This document shows, in pieces, positions 24,242-38,164 of a stretch of DNA of 64,000 nucleotides. The position numbers were made by a program, and so were the translations under genes. Numbering within the stretch: the stretch's first letter is position 1; every line of letters starts with the position of its first letter. The stretch comes from Lagopus muta. Lineage: Eukaryota; Chordata; Aves; Galliformes; Phasianidae. Location: assembly GCF_023343835.1 (NCBI RefSeq), contig NC_064437.1, positions 21,117,001 through 21,181,000 on the forward strand. Direction: 5' to 3'. Below the pieces are notes generated by a model, which worked only from the letters and a program-made list of their open reading frames with translations, had not been told where the DNA came from and made no database searches.

Positions 24242-27200
24242 GATGCAGTACTTCATAGGTATCTAGGACAATTTCTAGGACTAAAATAAGCTAAAAAAAA
24301 AAAAAAAGTAACCTAGTAAAAACCTAATTCAGTCTACTTCAAACTAGTGTCAAATTTCTTATTTTCCTAAACCACAGCCTAAAGTAACATAAATCTGTTT
24401 TCTTCTAATATGCAGACAAATAAAATGATACAATTGTGCTTATCAGATAGGGTGATTCTGACAGCACTTCTGCCAGGCTGGGAATATCATTTAGTGGTAC
24501 ATACATCAGAGATATAATCCATGTAACCTGGTATCTGTTGGCTGAAGCCACCTTCTTGGAGCCTATGAGAGTGTACATTTGTCTGTTGAGCCCTTTAAGC
24601 TCTGCAGAAGCAGGCAGGACTGTTCTATCACACCTAAAACCTCTTGCTTCTCAGCTGCTGCCTCCAGCAGTAGGTTGAGGTGTGGTAGCAGTTTGTTCAC
24701 ACTTGAGCACTTCTGAGATCTTCCTGCTGATTGTGTGGAGTTAGGTCTTTTCTAATGGGTTTCCACCTTATAAGATTGCCTTCCCCTTAATGCTTCTTGG
24801 TTACCTTTCTTGAAACCCTCAATCTCTGCTGGAATTGGGAAGGAAAAAGGTTGGAAGAAGCATGAAACAAGTCAGCTCTTCCATGTGAGCTGCTGCTGCT
24901 GCCTGCAGATGGCACAAGCCCGTGCAGAACCCAACCGAGCAGCACCTCTTGCTGCTCCTTCCCAGTGTGGGGCAGCTGCTCCTGGACCTGCCAGGGTGCT
25001 CTGCTCCTACATAACCCTTCCAATAATCTCTGTGCTTTCTTATCTTGAGGAGTTTCTTATCTTGAGAGCGGTTGCGTTTAATTTTTTTCAAGCATTCACT
25101 GATGATATGGTGATTGAATCGATTTTTACATAGCATTCTTCAGAAGGGGATATCACTCTTGAAGCCTAAGGAATTACGAAATATAACTGTGGAGCCTTTC
25201 ATATACTTCTCTTTGCTCAGCCTGTGCCAAGCAGCAGCCCAGTGCTTTCATAGTCTGCCATGGAGCAGCTTCCTTTCAGCCCTCATTTGTTATGGCTTGG
25301 CAAGAGCTGGAAGCAATCCTCTTCATAGGATTTAAATGGTTAGTGTAAACATTAACAGACTAAGATATTTATTGCTTACACCTGGCAATAGTATATTAAG
25401 GAAAGTAGATTTTTTTTTTTTCCCAACACTTAGAGCCATTTAGTAACAAAAATCCCCGTTAGCTTGGCTAATCCAGTGCCTTGTCTTCCTAACCTCTGCA
25501 GCCCCTGCTCCAGACCTGGTCTCCAGAGAGCTTTTCTCCCCTTCCTTGTTGCCGATGGGATGATAAGCCACCTGCCTGCCTGGATCAGTGAAATTCACTT
25601 AGTTCTCACTCAGAGGGATCAATATGTGCTAGTGGTGTATGGATTTCATGTGAAAACTGCCAGCTTGATACAGAAATATTTTTTTCCTTGGGGTAGTGCT
25701 CCAGGGTAGTATGCATCATGAGCTCTCTTGCTGGCTGTGTATATGGAAAAAAAAAACCAACAGCAGCCAACAATATTTTTGTATAGCAACAGTACTGTGT
25801 AACATAGGAAAGAAGAGTCTGTAATAGCAAGGTGAATGTTGTTATTTTCTTAAGGAGCACAGAGTGCATCTCTTACCTTTTTCTTGCCTTCCTAACTGCC
25901 TGTGCTTGCCTGTAACTGTTTAAAGACCTTATACCCTAGGGAAAGGTGTGAGATTTGATTTAAATGGATACCAAGGAACAATATTTTGTTTATAACTGTC
26001 TGTGACCTTCCTGCTTTTTTCTCTGTCATTAGAAAAACAGAATAGAATTAGTTAAGTAGTAGTAAATGACTATTATCACAATATGTGGCAGATTAAGTGT
26101 CCTACAGAAATGTCTTCCTACGTGCCTTAGAACTGCAGCGCTGGTTAGGGCAGTGCAAAAGCACAAGTACAGCAAAATAAGTAAGGCTGAAGACTTAGTC
26201 TCAGTTCAGTTAAAATTGCACAAGTGATTGTAAAAAAAAAAAAGCATCTGAGTGGTATTTTCAGAGGTGAAATGCCTTTAGTTAGGAAAGTGCACTGTTG
26301 TGCTTGGGTTTTGACGGGAGAAAAAGGCTGATGGTATCAAGTGGGTGAATAGGAGAAATGGTATATCCTTCTTCTTGTTTTGTCTGGGCTTTGTACATAC
26401 CAGTGATACAACTGGAAAGGAATAACCTTCCTAAGCAAGCATTTTCCAGGCAAAGGGAACCTCTGGGTCATGAAGGTACTTGGAACAACGCAATCAAATC
26501 CCATTTGTGCCAAGGGTTTGGATGGGGTCAGTTGCTGGGCTTTATGAACAGGTGCTTGAAAAATATGACAGTCTTCAGGAATCTGAAGGATACAAACAGC
26601 AAACTTATTCGAAAAGGTTAAAAATAAGTGGGGAAAATAGCCAAAACCTGCTCTTCTCGGTATGAAAAAATGTGGATACTTTCTAGATTTTTTTCCAGAA
26701 ACTGAGCTGTGCACGCTGTTTTTACTCCCTAGATATGATAGGTAAAAAATGTCCTAACTAATATGAATCCAAGCAGGACTTCGTGGTCAGGAGAAATGAC
26801 ATTTCAAAGCGCTGTGGAAACTGGCTATGTTCCAGCCTGTTGCTCTTGAGTGCAGGATCACTTGCTCCATGTTGGGCTACCTGCACTGTAGGTTCCCACA
26901 TCTGAGCTGCCAGCTTGGCTTAGAATCAAGTTCTTGTAGTCTTCAACTACAGTTAATCTCTGTGAAACATCTGTCTTGCAATTTGTGCTTTTAAAGTGAT
27001 TATTTTCTGCATGGACTGTGGCCACTTCTGGCCCACTTACCTGTGGCTCTGGGATCTGCAGTTCAGGGGGTGCAGTTCCACCTTCCTCGTCCCTCCTGTT
27101 GTGCACAAAGTACACTGACAGCCTCATTTATGTGCATGGGATGTTTCACAATATACCACTTTGCTTCTGTAATTATAGTTTAACATTAAAAAGAATGCAC

Positions 27201-30200
27201 TTTGCTCCCCGTGCTTCTAGGGAGCTGTTCTGTGGCTGTGTTTCAGCCAGGCACTTCAGCCTTAGAATGAAAATATAATTATCTCAAAATAAGCAGCATT
27301 TCCTTAGCAGATGACATTTTGTGCATATGAGGTTGCTTGGTTTTCTGATGTTCACTGGCCTGTGTAATTGCTTTCTTTTGTTGTTTGTTTGTTAGTAGCA
27401 TGGCAGTGGCAATACACTTGGAGCACAGGTACAGCGGAGGGGAGGTGGATGGGCTGCCACAGGACTGGTGTCCTGTCACTGGAAGGGTTGGGAAGGGGCA
27501 CAGCAACATGTGTGATAGGCTGGTAGCATTCAGCACGGAGGAAGGGGAAGATTCATAATAGAAGAAGTGATGTTACCCAGTTGAAGTGAACTTATTAGGA
27601 GTGATTTTAAAATTCCATGATGAACACATAGCTGCTGAAGCCAAGTGCAGGATTTCTTGCTGTGTACGGGAGTCTTCCATGCTACGTTGGAACTGCTTGA
27701 GATGATAGGCTGGGTTCTGTGTGTGTGTGTAGGGGCTCCCATAGGCTCTAGTGTTGGGACTGATGCAAGATGGAGGAGTGTACAGACTTCACTCGTCTGT
27801 GGAAATCAAAGTCTAGCCTCTGGACTGTATGGCTGGGATTTCAGAATGGTTTGACTATCAGATAGGATGAAGAAAAACAATGAATCAACACTAATATGCT
27901 GTGGTTTTACATGCATCTGCTGGGTTTGGTCCTAAATTTTTATGATGTAGGATCAGAATTAAGAAGAGTTTGTGCTTTAAATCTGAGCTTGTATACTCTG
28001 TCAATTTGTATCACAAAGACTATATTATTCAGACACAAGTTTTCACATTTAATATCATGTTACATATGTCCCTTGATGAACAAAGGACTGTAATGTAATT
28101 GGGTTCAACCATCACATTAAACCCTCAAGAGAACAGAGTTCAAGCTGTTAATAAATTGCTCCCGAATTCCAGCATATAAATTGAAGGTTGGCAATTCCAT
28201 CTGTTGTTTTAATAGAGATAGAGAATGATTACTTAAATATTTTAGCAAAGCTCAGCTGAGTAATGACCAAAGAGATGCGATGGGACATAATTATCTACAA
28301 AACTCAGCGCTACTGACTCACTGTGATGGCACGATAAGACAAAAAAAAAACAACAGGGAATGATTCAAAAAACTTGGCTTTCTTTTTCCTGTCTACTTCC
28401 AGTCTTCCCCAGAAATCCTTCATTCTGGAGAAACCTACACACTGGCTGGAGACTCTGTATCATGTAAGGAGGTGTTATTGCTAAGACATGGCAAGGCCCA
28501 GCTGTGAGCTGGGCACCTCCCATCTCAAATATCTTACTCTGAAGATGGTTATTTCAGAGCTTCCCTGGGCGTAGCGATGAGTGTACTTGGAGTAGCAATG
28601 GGATGAAGAAAATGGTAACTGCTGCCTGGCTGTGCTTAAGGTGGGTGGTAGGAGGAGGGAGGAATAATTCGATAAGCAAGCAGAACTTATACAGTAGGAA
28701 AAGTTTTTAATCAATAATACTTTCTTGTGATGGAGGTATATTTCTTAGTCTTTCTTGGTTATTTTTTTTTAGTTCTTATTGAGGATTAACTTGCACTCAT
28801 CTTAGTTTTTATAGGCACGCAGTACAGAAACTACAACTGCTGTGCTTGAAGCTGTAGTGTGGGTGAAGGCTGAGGGAGGATGGCGATGCTCTTTTTCACA
28901 TGATTTTCCTTTTGCCGTGGGAGCAGTGGGAAGTGCTGAGCACTGACTGTGATTCCCCTTCTGCCTTTCCTTCTGGTGGCAGTGCCGGTGGCTCGGCTAC
29001 CCTGGAAGAATGCTGGCTGTGATGACCATGAGCCATTTGCCTTTTGCTACAGCTGCAGAGCCTCTGCTTGCTGCTTGGCTAAAGCTCAAGCAGGCAGCAG
29101 AGGATACCGCCCATCCAGGCGCATGCTGCCTGCATTACAAAGTACAAGCCTGCTTCCTAGGTGAGAGGATGGCAGGATTTCTTTCAATTAAAATTAAATT
29201 TGTGCTTCTATGCCAGGATGTACAACATTTTTGCATAACAGAAGGCTTCTTTGTTGAAGTGTATTCAAAGACTTTACGGTGTGAGGTTTAAAAATACATC
29301 GTATTGAATTTTCTAAAACCTCCACATTTTTGTAACTGGGTCATCTATCCATTAATTCATACCCTTTATTGTAGAGATATTAGTATAGATTTTTTTTTTC
29401 ATAGCATTAATCTGCTGTAATGGGAATTTTTTTGCTTCTAAAATAAAAGCCCATTAAGCATTTTTCAGTTCATGCAGAAATACAATAACGTGATAGCCTG
29501 ATTAAAAGTTATTAAATCTGCTAATGGTGCACAGTGGCTAGGGGAGGACTGCTAGATAAACAAGGGAGAATTTCTCTATCAAATAACAATAAATTTATCC
29601 CCCCCTGAATCTATCCTTAAGCAGACATCCCACTTCCTTGGCAGCATTTTTAGATTAATGAAATGTGGGGAATGATTTACATATGAAAATTGCACATGTA
29701 ATTTTTTTATATTTTGTAGTCATAGCAGACATAGGTGACAACCCAACTGCCTTTGAGTTTTTGCCAAAATGTAAATGTATCCTGTTGCGTTTGGTAAGTT
29801 AATGCGTGTCCAGAGGGAATGAGCAAGGATGGCAGAGAAATTCAGCTCTGTATACAACAAACTTGAACTGTTGGTTTCTGTGTCCCTTTTTTCTCCCTCC
29901 AGTGTTCCTGGGGCTGCAGATACACCCAGGCTGCACCACAGCCGCAGGAGCAGACCAAAAAATGAAAGTGCATTTTTTGACATGTCTTCTGCCATTGAGA
30001 GTGTTCCTATTCTGGTGGGGCTATAGCCAACGTCCCTTAAAGCATGCCAAGCTGCTCTCAGCCTTGGGTGCATCACTGCTGGACAGGAGATGGCATGGAG
30101 CAGCAGGGCTGTGGTGGCCCAGGCTGGCAGAGGGACATCCTGACTGAGGGCTGCACACCTGCAGCACCCAGTGCATGGGGGGGAAGTGCTGCAGATTTGA

Positions 30201-31210
30201 GCTGCATGGGAGAAGCAGTCTCAGCTCGGGAGCTCTGAGTGGTGTCAAGACAACTTCTGATTACAACCTAGCTTTTCCTCTGCAGAGAGACTTGCTGCTG
30301 TGGGAGGAAGCTGGGCTGGTATTTTGTCACCCATGGGTGGTGCCATCCCTGTGATAGAGATGGCGAATCTTCTCACATCACTTTAGGCTTCCTACAGAGA
30401 GCAGAGTCTGCGTGTCTGTACGCATTGCCATACCTTGCTGGGGTCCCTTGCTGGTGCACATTGTGTGGCTACACTGCTGATCTCTACAGCAAATTGGATG
30501 TGCTTCAGTGGAGTTGCTCCAATTTATGCCTGAAGAGAATTAGGCCTTCTACATGGGTTGGATTCAAATTATTGCTTGTCATGGCCACTGTGCAAAGTCA
30601 TCTGATGTTAATTCATTGGGATACTGGGGATTGTCTGTGCTCTCAGCTTGTCTTTTACTATCAAAGAAATATCCCAAACTGAAACGTATCTGCTCTTGCG
30701 CAGCAGTTCCAGCCTCTTCCTGCAGCTCAGAGAAAGGGAGAATCTCTTGTAGCAAACAGTGAGCAGAAAAGAGGCTGCAAAGAGGATGTGAGTTGTAGAA
30801 TGTTTAAAACTTATTCTGAGCAAAAGGAATAGCTTGTCAGTGCTTCTTGAAGATTATACGTACAACCATTTTTTGGGAGTTGCTGGGCTTAGGCAGCTGG
30901 AAAGCACTGTTTGCAGATATGTTTTCTATTGGCCAATTACTCTGCCTGTAAATGTCTTTTCATACCTTGTTTGCTGCAGCGTTACTTCTTACACTATGTT
31001 AGGGACCCTTTTGCTCTGCTTTGATTTTTGTTGGTCACCTGTGGGTGAAAATCTTAGAGAAAATGGTAACACAAGACTGTAACTTGGCTTGCAGGTCTAG
31101 AAGGGCTCTCCACAGAAAGCAAGATGAAACTTGGAATAGGGCTCACAAGTTCAACTTGATCCTGTCTATCACTCCTGTCACTCACTAAGGAAAATAAACG
31201 TGACTTATGA
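24242..31210. other. Intergenic, no gene seen; candidate conserved elements
   Basis: This is about 7 kb of AT-leaning DNA without a supportable exon. Two stretches, about 28080-28340 and 29400-29720, are rich in ATTA/TAAT, GATA-like and octamer-like words and lack repeat signatures. They are flagged as candidate enhancers on that basis only. Confidence 0.5.
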
Positions 31211-31215
31211 GTGAC

Positions 31216-31575
31216 TGTATGTAACTGTTGAGTCATAGCCTGAACCTCTGATTGATCACCTGAGGTGAGCCATGAGTCAGCCAGAGGAGCACAGGTGAAG
31301 GCAATTCACCTGTGCTGCCGGAAGGGGTGGAGCCAGGCTGCACCCCTCCTGGACCTATTTAAGAGCTGACTACCAGAGGGGAAGGATCTCTTCTGGAGAT
31401 CCCCTCTTTTGGTGTCTTCTGGTGAGCTCAGCTGAAGGGTAAGCTCTTCCACTTATTCTCTTTTTGTTATCGTTATCTGTTTTGCCTTACTCTCTTGATT
31501 ATATTGCGATTATAACATCCTGATATTTATTGATTATACACAATTATATTGTGATTATAACATCTTGGTTATACA
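31216..31575 (+). mobile_element. Solo-LTR-like element, copy A
   Basis: The element starts TGTATGTAACTG and ends GGTTATACA, about 360 bases with TG...CA ends. It includes a TATTTAAG promoter-like box near 31359 and an AT-rich tail with a tandem duplicated GATTATAACATC unit. Its body closely matches the inverted copy at 48363-48730. The U3-like part has a perfect 11-base inverted repeat at 31289-31315. No gag, pol or env sequence adjoins it. The retroviral LTR identity rests on ends and TATA-like box, and the family is not named. Confidence 0.7.
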
Positions 31576-31578
31576 GAC

Positions 31579-31921
31579 TGTATATAACTGTTGAGTCATA
31601 GCCTGAAGCACTGATTGAGCACCTGGGGAAAGGAACCATCCACCCTGGGAGCACAGGTGAAGGCAGTTCAGCTGTGTGACTGCAAGGGGTGGAGCCTGGC
31701 TGCACCTCTCTTAGAGCTCATTTAAGGGCTGACTGGTAGTAGAGAAGGATCTCTTGCTGGAGATCTCCTCTTTGTAGGGTTTTTAACTGTGAGTCTAGGT
31801 ATCCAGAATGGGCAAGTTGTGCTTTTGTCTTTCCCTTGTAGAATCTTCCTATTGTGTTGTCCCCTTGTTATTACACTTTCTGTATTATCATTCCATTGTA
31901 CTGATCTTTCTGATTGTTGCA
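31579..31921 (+). mobile_element. Related solo-LTR-like element, copy B, adjacent to copy A
   Basis: Three bases after copy A, a second element starts TGTATATAACTG and shares the first roughly 200 bases with A (GTTGAGTCATAGCCTGAA, GGGTGGAGCC, CATTTAAG). Its 3' part differs and ends CTGATTGTTGCA. That 3' end resembles copy D, so B and D form another subfamily. GTGAC before A and GTGAT after B may be a shared target duplication with one mutation. Confidence 0.65.
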
Positions 31922-31926
31922 GTGAT

Positions 31927-34900
31927 GCTTCAAATAGTTTTTCTGAAGAGAGAAATCATTTTAATGCTTTTTCTTTGTTATCAGATGGTGTAATACTGGA
32001 AGGTTAGATACACATTATCAGTTACAAACTCCTGCTTTTGAAAGTTAATGAAAATTTTGAGGAAATTCTCCATATGAGCATTTTCAGACCTTCCCTCAGT
32101 CTGTGTTATTATTTACATGCTCCTGGCATGCTTTAAAGGACTGTTGTTCAAATTCCCTAAGAGCAGGAAAACTTCTAAATGGCTCAAGACATGTCAAAAG
32201 TACACTTTTTCATACATAATGGCATAATTTGTCTAAGACATGTATGTCGTGTAAAAATGTACTTACCAGAATACGTTGGTAAACAATAGTAATAATGTAA
32301 GACTTTTGCATTCTCTCTAAGAATTATTGTTTTTCCTGATCCAATAATCTTAATAGTTTCTCCTCATTAAAGGAAGAAATGGAGGCTTCCAGTGGCTTCA
32401 TTGTGCTCTTTTTCTCTTTGTTTCAGCCCTCAAGTCCTGGGGCTTGAGCAGGTTTGTAAGCTATGCTGCTGTTTTAACAGTGGGTGAATGATGAACTTCA
32501 CTCATAGACTTCAGTAGGTGATCTCCTTTAAAATGTTTATAAAATTCAACAAGTGCCAGGAGTTGAAGCTTTATGAGGGCTGGTCAGTTTTTGTGAAGAG
32601 CTTTCAGGTTCTTCAGCATGGCACGCTGTAAAGATGCCTAGCATTCAGCAGGCAGGTCACAAAATCTAGTGTTGTAATTGAGTAATGACTCTAAAAATTC
32701 CAATGTTACCTTTGTCATTAATGTTGTGTAGAGAAAATTCCTATGGTATTATCTGTGGGATGAACTCTTCTCTTTGTCTACTGAATCTGAGACCTCTATT
32801 GAAGGTGTTTTTTCTGGTAGCTTCTGTATGCTTACAGGAAGCACTAGTGGATAGGAGCACGTATTTTGGGGGTTGATGCTTATTGACAGCCTGTTCCGGT
32901 CATCATCCCATTGACTCTCACTAGCTGTTCTGTCATTGATCTCTGGGGTTTTGTGGAGCAGTTAGTCATTCTGAATTAGCTAGCTCTGGCTTGCTTCAGG
33001 CTGAGGTAATGATACTCAAGTTTTCTGAGTCCAGTCTAATGTGCTTGTAGGCTGTCTTTGCCACTGGTGGAAAGAGTGAATCAAGAAGCTGACCTCCTTC
33101 TCTCTTTACTTTTTTTTTTTCTCCTTTCTGTGGGCCTTTATGAATGTTGATTTTCTTCAATAAATGCAGGGGAGAGCCTGCAGTGAGCTGGAGTGCTATA
33201 GTAACTACTTAAGAAATTGAATGCCTCCAGATTTGGATTGTTTAGTCAAAGCTGGAATCAAATCAGAAGCTTGCCTTAGGAGTGATTAAAATATAAGTGA
33301 ACTTCTGCTGTTAAGAAAATCAAAAACAACTGTTTTGAGTGATCTTCCACAGCAATGATCATCAAGGAAATGAGTGTTTCCAAGAGAATCTGTTTGGATG
33401 CACTCCCTGGAAATGGTGAGCTGTTACCTGTGTGTGGAGGCAGCTGAGTGCCTTGAGAAACTGGATGCTGCATGTCTGTGCCTTTATTCTCATCTGTAAA
33501 ATGGTCTGGCAAAATCTGCTCAGCCCTAGAACTGACAAGCTTTGAAGCTTTTTGAAGCATTTAAGGTAACTTAATGTTGGAAGATAGAGAATGGTTGATA
33601 TTGGGCTGTGGTTGTCCAGGTTAGATTAAGGTTTGGATGCCAGACTTCATCTGTAAGGTGAATTCCCATCCCATCTGGAATTAATGAATGCTGCAGAATG
33701 ATAGATAAAATGTGTGCTTATACAGCATCACTGGATCTCTGCTCTATTAATAAAAATAGAAGGTGAGTGTAGAGGGCCCTGGCTTCTGGTTAGCATCTCA
33801 GCTGAATGTGGGGTGGACAGGTAACTTTCTTTCTCCTGTGTCCATGGGAAGGGCAGATGAATCGCAGCCTGCCAGTGACACAGCTATGGAGTCAGTAGAA
33901 ATGGGGATTAATCTGCTTCATAGTCGAGCTGAAGATCTGCTAGACAAAAATGTTTAGTTGAAAAATAAAAAGTGTAACGCTAGTGCTAGAATCCTCCCTG
34001 AACCACTGCTAAGCCTTCTAAAACTAAAAAAAGTTACCAAACAAGGAAGCCAAAAACAGAACCCAACATTTTAAGGCACACCCAGCCCTGGGCAAAACTG
34101 ATTACAGCCTCAGCATCCGTTACACATTACAGGGTGCTCACTCTTATAGCTGCAGGTGATCTAGGAGCTCTATAGCAACAGCCTTGGAGCTTTTTCATTA
34201 AGTGTTGCACTATTAAAAAAAAAAAAATTAAAAAAAAATAGTAGTTGCAGGGACCCACCGCATATAAATGTAACTTCACAAAGTATTCAAAATCTTGGAA
34301 CCTGAGCTTTTTTTGTGGTTAGACACTCTCCTGACAGATTTTTAGCAGGAAATGTTTTTTCCTAGGTCTAGCTCCCAGCTGAAGGAGACAAGGAACAGTG
34401 GGTTACATGCAGTGCTCTGAGCAAAACAATTACACTGCACTGTGGCAGCTGGCAACTGCCTATTGGCATGAGGGGAGCTGCCCAGCCTGGTAGTGCATTC
34501 AGGGCTCTCATACAAGAAATGAATTGGAGCTTATCAGGTGTTCAAATTAATGGTTAGTTAGGGATGTCTGGGGATAAATCTCAACTGTATTTTCCATTCT
34601 GGGGGAAAATTGCTGCTGATATCACTATTAAAACCACCAGCAGTTTTTACAGTGCTAGTGGTACTGAGCACCTTTTATAGCCCCCTTGGTGACATGGCAG
34701 CAGCAGGTTAGTTCTACAGCCGTGCCCAGCCTGCTGAGATGGGATTTTGGTGCCCAGTGACATCCAGGCACTGCCCTGAGGGCAGTTACACAGCTCCTTG
34801 CTCTGTCAGCCGGTATGTAAGAAACTGACTGTGACATTTCTGCACTGGAACAGAATTAAGTGGTGAAATTTCAAAGCCGCCTGTGAAATACAGCAGTTTT

Positions 34901-37900
34901 TCTGCTTTGTCGTGTTATACGTGCAACTTAGCCTCCTTTTGGCCAGTGTGTGCTCCTTTTGAAGCAGGGGCTGGGCTGTATGTGTCTGTGCTGGGCCCAG
35001 CCTGGTAGTGAGGATGTCTATGCCTTTCTCTGGAGCTCAGGAGGCTGGTTTGGAAGGTGATGCCCGAGTGGAGTTCTGGTGATGCTCTGGGCGGTACTGC
35101 TGGGCCTTTTCCTTGCAGCAAGTGCCTGGGTGGGCTCCTCTCTCTGAGGACTGTTTTAGTCACATACAAAATAAGCTGCTCTTAAAACAGCAGCTCAGCT
35201 ACTGCTTGGGCACTGTAATTTAACTGTTTTATGAAGAAACTACCAATAGACCTAATGCTTTCCTTTCAAGCCCACAGTTCTCAGCAGTGATGTTTAGTCC
35301 CTTCCAACTCCTGTGGAAAACTCTCCTCACTCTGTGAGAAGTGATCCTGCTGCTCCTCTGCCAGAGCTGGAAACTGCCTCGCTGGGTGGGTGCTGGCTCT
35401 GTTAAACAAGCTAACAAAAATCCTCTTGTTTTTATAAGCTTCTTCCATGTGAACATGCTCATTCCCTACCAGGAAAAGTGCAGTTTACCTTTCTTCTCAC
35501 CAGAACACCAGTGCTAGCACAAGGCTGCTAGGCTCCTCTTCCCTCCCCATGGTGGGATTAATTGAAGTCATGATACTTTGAGCTTTCTTCTTACTAAGGA
35601 TCCCGATTGGTAAACATTAAGGTTTCTGAAAAGCTTATTAATTGGAGAATATGCCAGGACTCATAAAAATCACTTGTAATCCTTACCAACTTGAAAGGAT
35701 GCTGGCTTGCAAGGTATGTGTAGGTGTGCTAAGAATCCTTGGTAATATGGAAGGTGAAATCTGGGCCTCTAAATCTGTGGAAAAAACTGCTGAATGCAAT
35801 GCAAACCTTCCACTGTAAAATCAGAGGTGTGCATTAAACTGTCAGGCTTTTGACACCTGGGGTTCATAAGAATCAACAGCAATTTGCTGGTGCAGAGTTG
35901 TTTTCCTGTTTTCTAGTGGCCATGAGAAATACAAAGCCACTTACGCTATGTAGGTGCTTTTTTTTTCCTTTTAAGCAATGAGAGATTTTGGGAATATGAA
36001 TTCTGTATGTAGTGACAAAAGGAAGTGGTCACTCAGCCAGTGAAATGCTAAAACAAAAAGTAAATGATGACTTAAGGAAAGATTAAAAGCATGTAGTTCT
36101 CAAGCCGTGTGGAGATTTCCATCTCTGTTGGAGTGATAACCCAATAGATAAGCCCAGTACTTGTGCAGGCTGCTTCCTTTCCTAGTTGGAAGAATCTGTC
36201 TCTGGTTCTCCTGTCAGACCCTGGGGTAAGAAGTGCTTACCCATGTCAGTTTTGTATTTACTTGCTTATGTTGCAATCTAGAAAATGTGGCCTTGTTTCT
36301 AGTTGCTGAGCCTGAAATCCCAAGCTTGATCTTTGAGCTGGGCGGGCTGGCATGCCACACAACCGCAGACACAGTGGTCAGTTTCACAGAGTCCCCCATG
36401 ACAATGTAAATGTGAAAACCTTGCGTAAGATCTGAAATGTTGATTGGGCTGTTATTAAATAGGACACTGGAGACATCAGAGTCATTTGGCATTGACTTCA
36501 TACTGGCATGTTTATACTCACATTTTTCTATTTATGATTATTTAGGAATAGGATCAGGAAATGGATATTGAAATATACTTGCCAAAAAGCAAGGATGACT
36601 GAAACAGATGACGTGATTCTTCAGAGTAATTTTGTGCAGTTGGGAAAATAAAGGAGTTATGTGTCAGTTATGTGAACTGAGGGATGAAAAGGCCAGAAAG
36701 CAGTGTTATGAACAGCCTAACCCAGTCAGCAGCACTTGTGTGCCGTGAGAGGTGGCAATGATAAACTTGGCTATGGAGAGCATAAAAAAAAAAATATTCT
36801 GCAGTGTAGAAGATGATGGTCCAGATTTACCAGGTTACTGGACTGAAATCAGAACTGAAGCTGGATGCCAGCAGGATCAGACACTTTGGCTCCACAGAAG
36901 AAAACTGGGCAAGCATAAAGATATTTTCATCCAAATGCCATGGCTTCAATCCCTGGATCTGGAAAAAAATAAGCTCAAGAACTCGGTTATTTTTTTTCCC
37001 TGAAGATGTATTGTACAGCTTGGTAAACTTGCAGGAAAGTGCATTTACTTATTAGGGTATTTAATGTAGGGCAGAGCAATAGGCTAAAGATAGGAGCCTG
37101 AGATGGAGGTCTGGAATGACCGTTTCTGTTGCTGTTTTGTGCTCTGTTTATCTCAAGCAACAACAATTGTTACCCTTTCATAGATGATAACAGAACTAGT
37201 TATGGGTTTGCTCCCTCAGCCCCTAACACAAGTGCACTCAAATCTGTTCAAGAAAACTTACTTTCTCTCTAAACCTACATGAAGCCTGTTTGTTTTTAAC
37301 CCATCTGCTTTGTTGCTGGTTATAGAATTTAAGGTAATAGCTGTCGTTACTACTGATTTCCAGGATAGTTGGGAAACTCGATCAACTGTTCTCACAGCCT
37401 TTGTTTTATTAGACTAGTTGGACTACTGACCTGTCTCTACTGGAAGGGCCTCACCTGGTATGGAACCACCTGTAAGTGGTTCTAGTTGTTGTTTTGACTA
37501 TTTGCAAAGCCCCTTTCTAAACTTTCCCCACTTACAAATTCCACTCAGATTTAGCACATTTCATTTAAGCAAATTCTAAAACTCTTTTATGTGTTTTTGC
37601 TTTCTTCAAGACAGCTTACTTAGCTTCTCTTCCTTACAGTTTGCTTCTTTGAAATACAAGTCGTAGGTCTACGTTTGTTTCAATTTCCATTTAACCATTT
37701 TTAATTTATTTCCATTTGACTTCCAATTAATTAATTCAAAATGGTTTTGCATGTGCAACTTTTCTATAAAAACTTTTCTAGTGTGAAGGAAAATATAGCC
37801 TTGTTTGTCAACTCAATTATGATTTCATGAAGAAATTGGTCAGCTGCCATGTTTAGGAATAACTTTGACAGGTCACTAGAAGAAAATACTGGTTCTTATA

Positions 37901-38164
37901 AGCAGAGATGGCGCTTTATAGGGTTCTGTTGCTATCAGCTTTCTCATAACGAGAGAATGGATTTCAATGGCAGGTTATTGTGGTCATCTCTCTAGAACTT
38001 CTTGTACTTTTGTTTAAACAAAACTTTCAATTTCAATTGGTGTCCTTATGTTTTCATATTTTATTTCAACATTGGTAGGTAATTCTTAATAGTATTCTTT
38101 GACAAACACTATCTGTAGGTACATGGCTGAGTTAAGGTGACATGTTCCCTAGATTTTCAATAAC
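31927..38164. other. Intergenic, no gene seen
   Basis: AT-leaning DNA with a few short homopolymers, for example A-runs near 34215 and 36784. The open frames are isolated, short and show no family. Confidence 0.6.

Noticed and set aside
31216-31921. Full endogenous retrovirus
   Set aside because: Only LTR-like sequence is present. No gag, pol or env similarity lies between or beside the copies.
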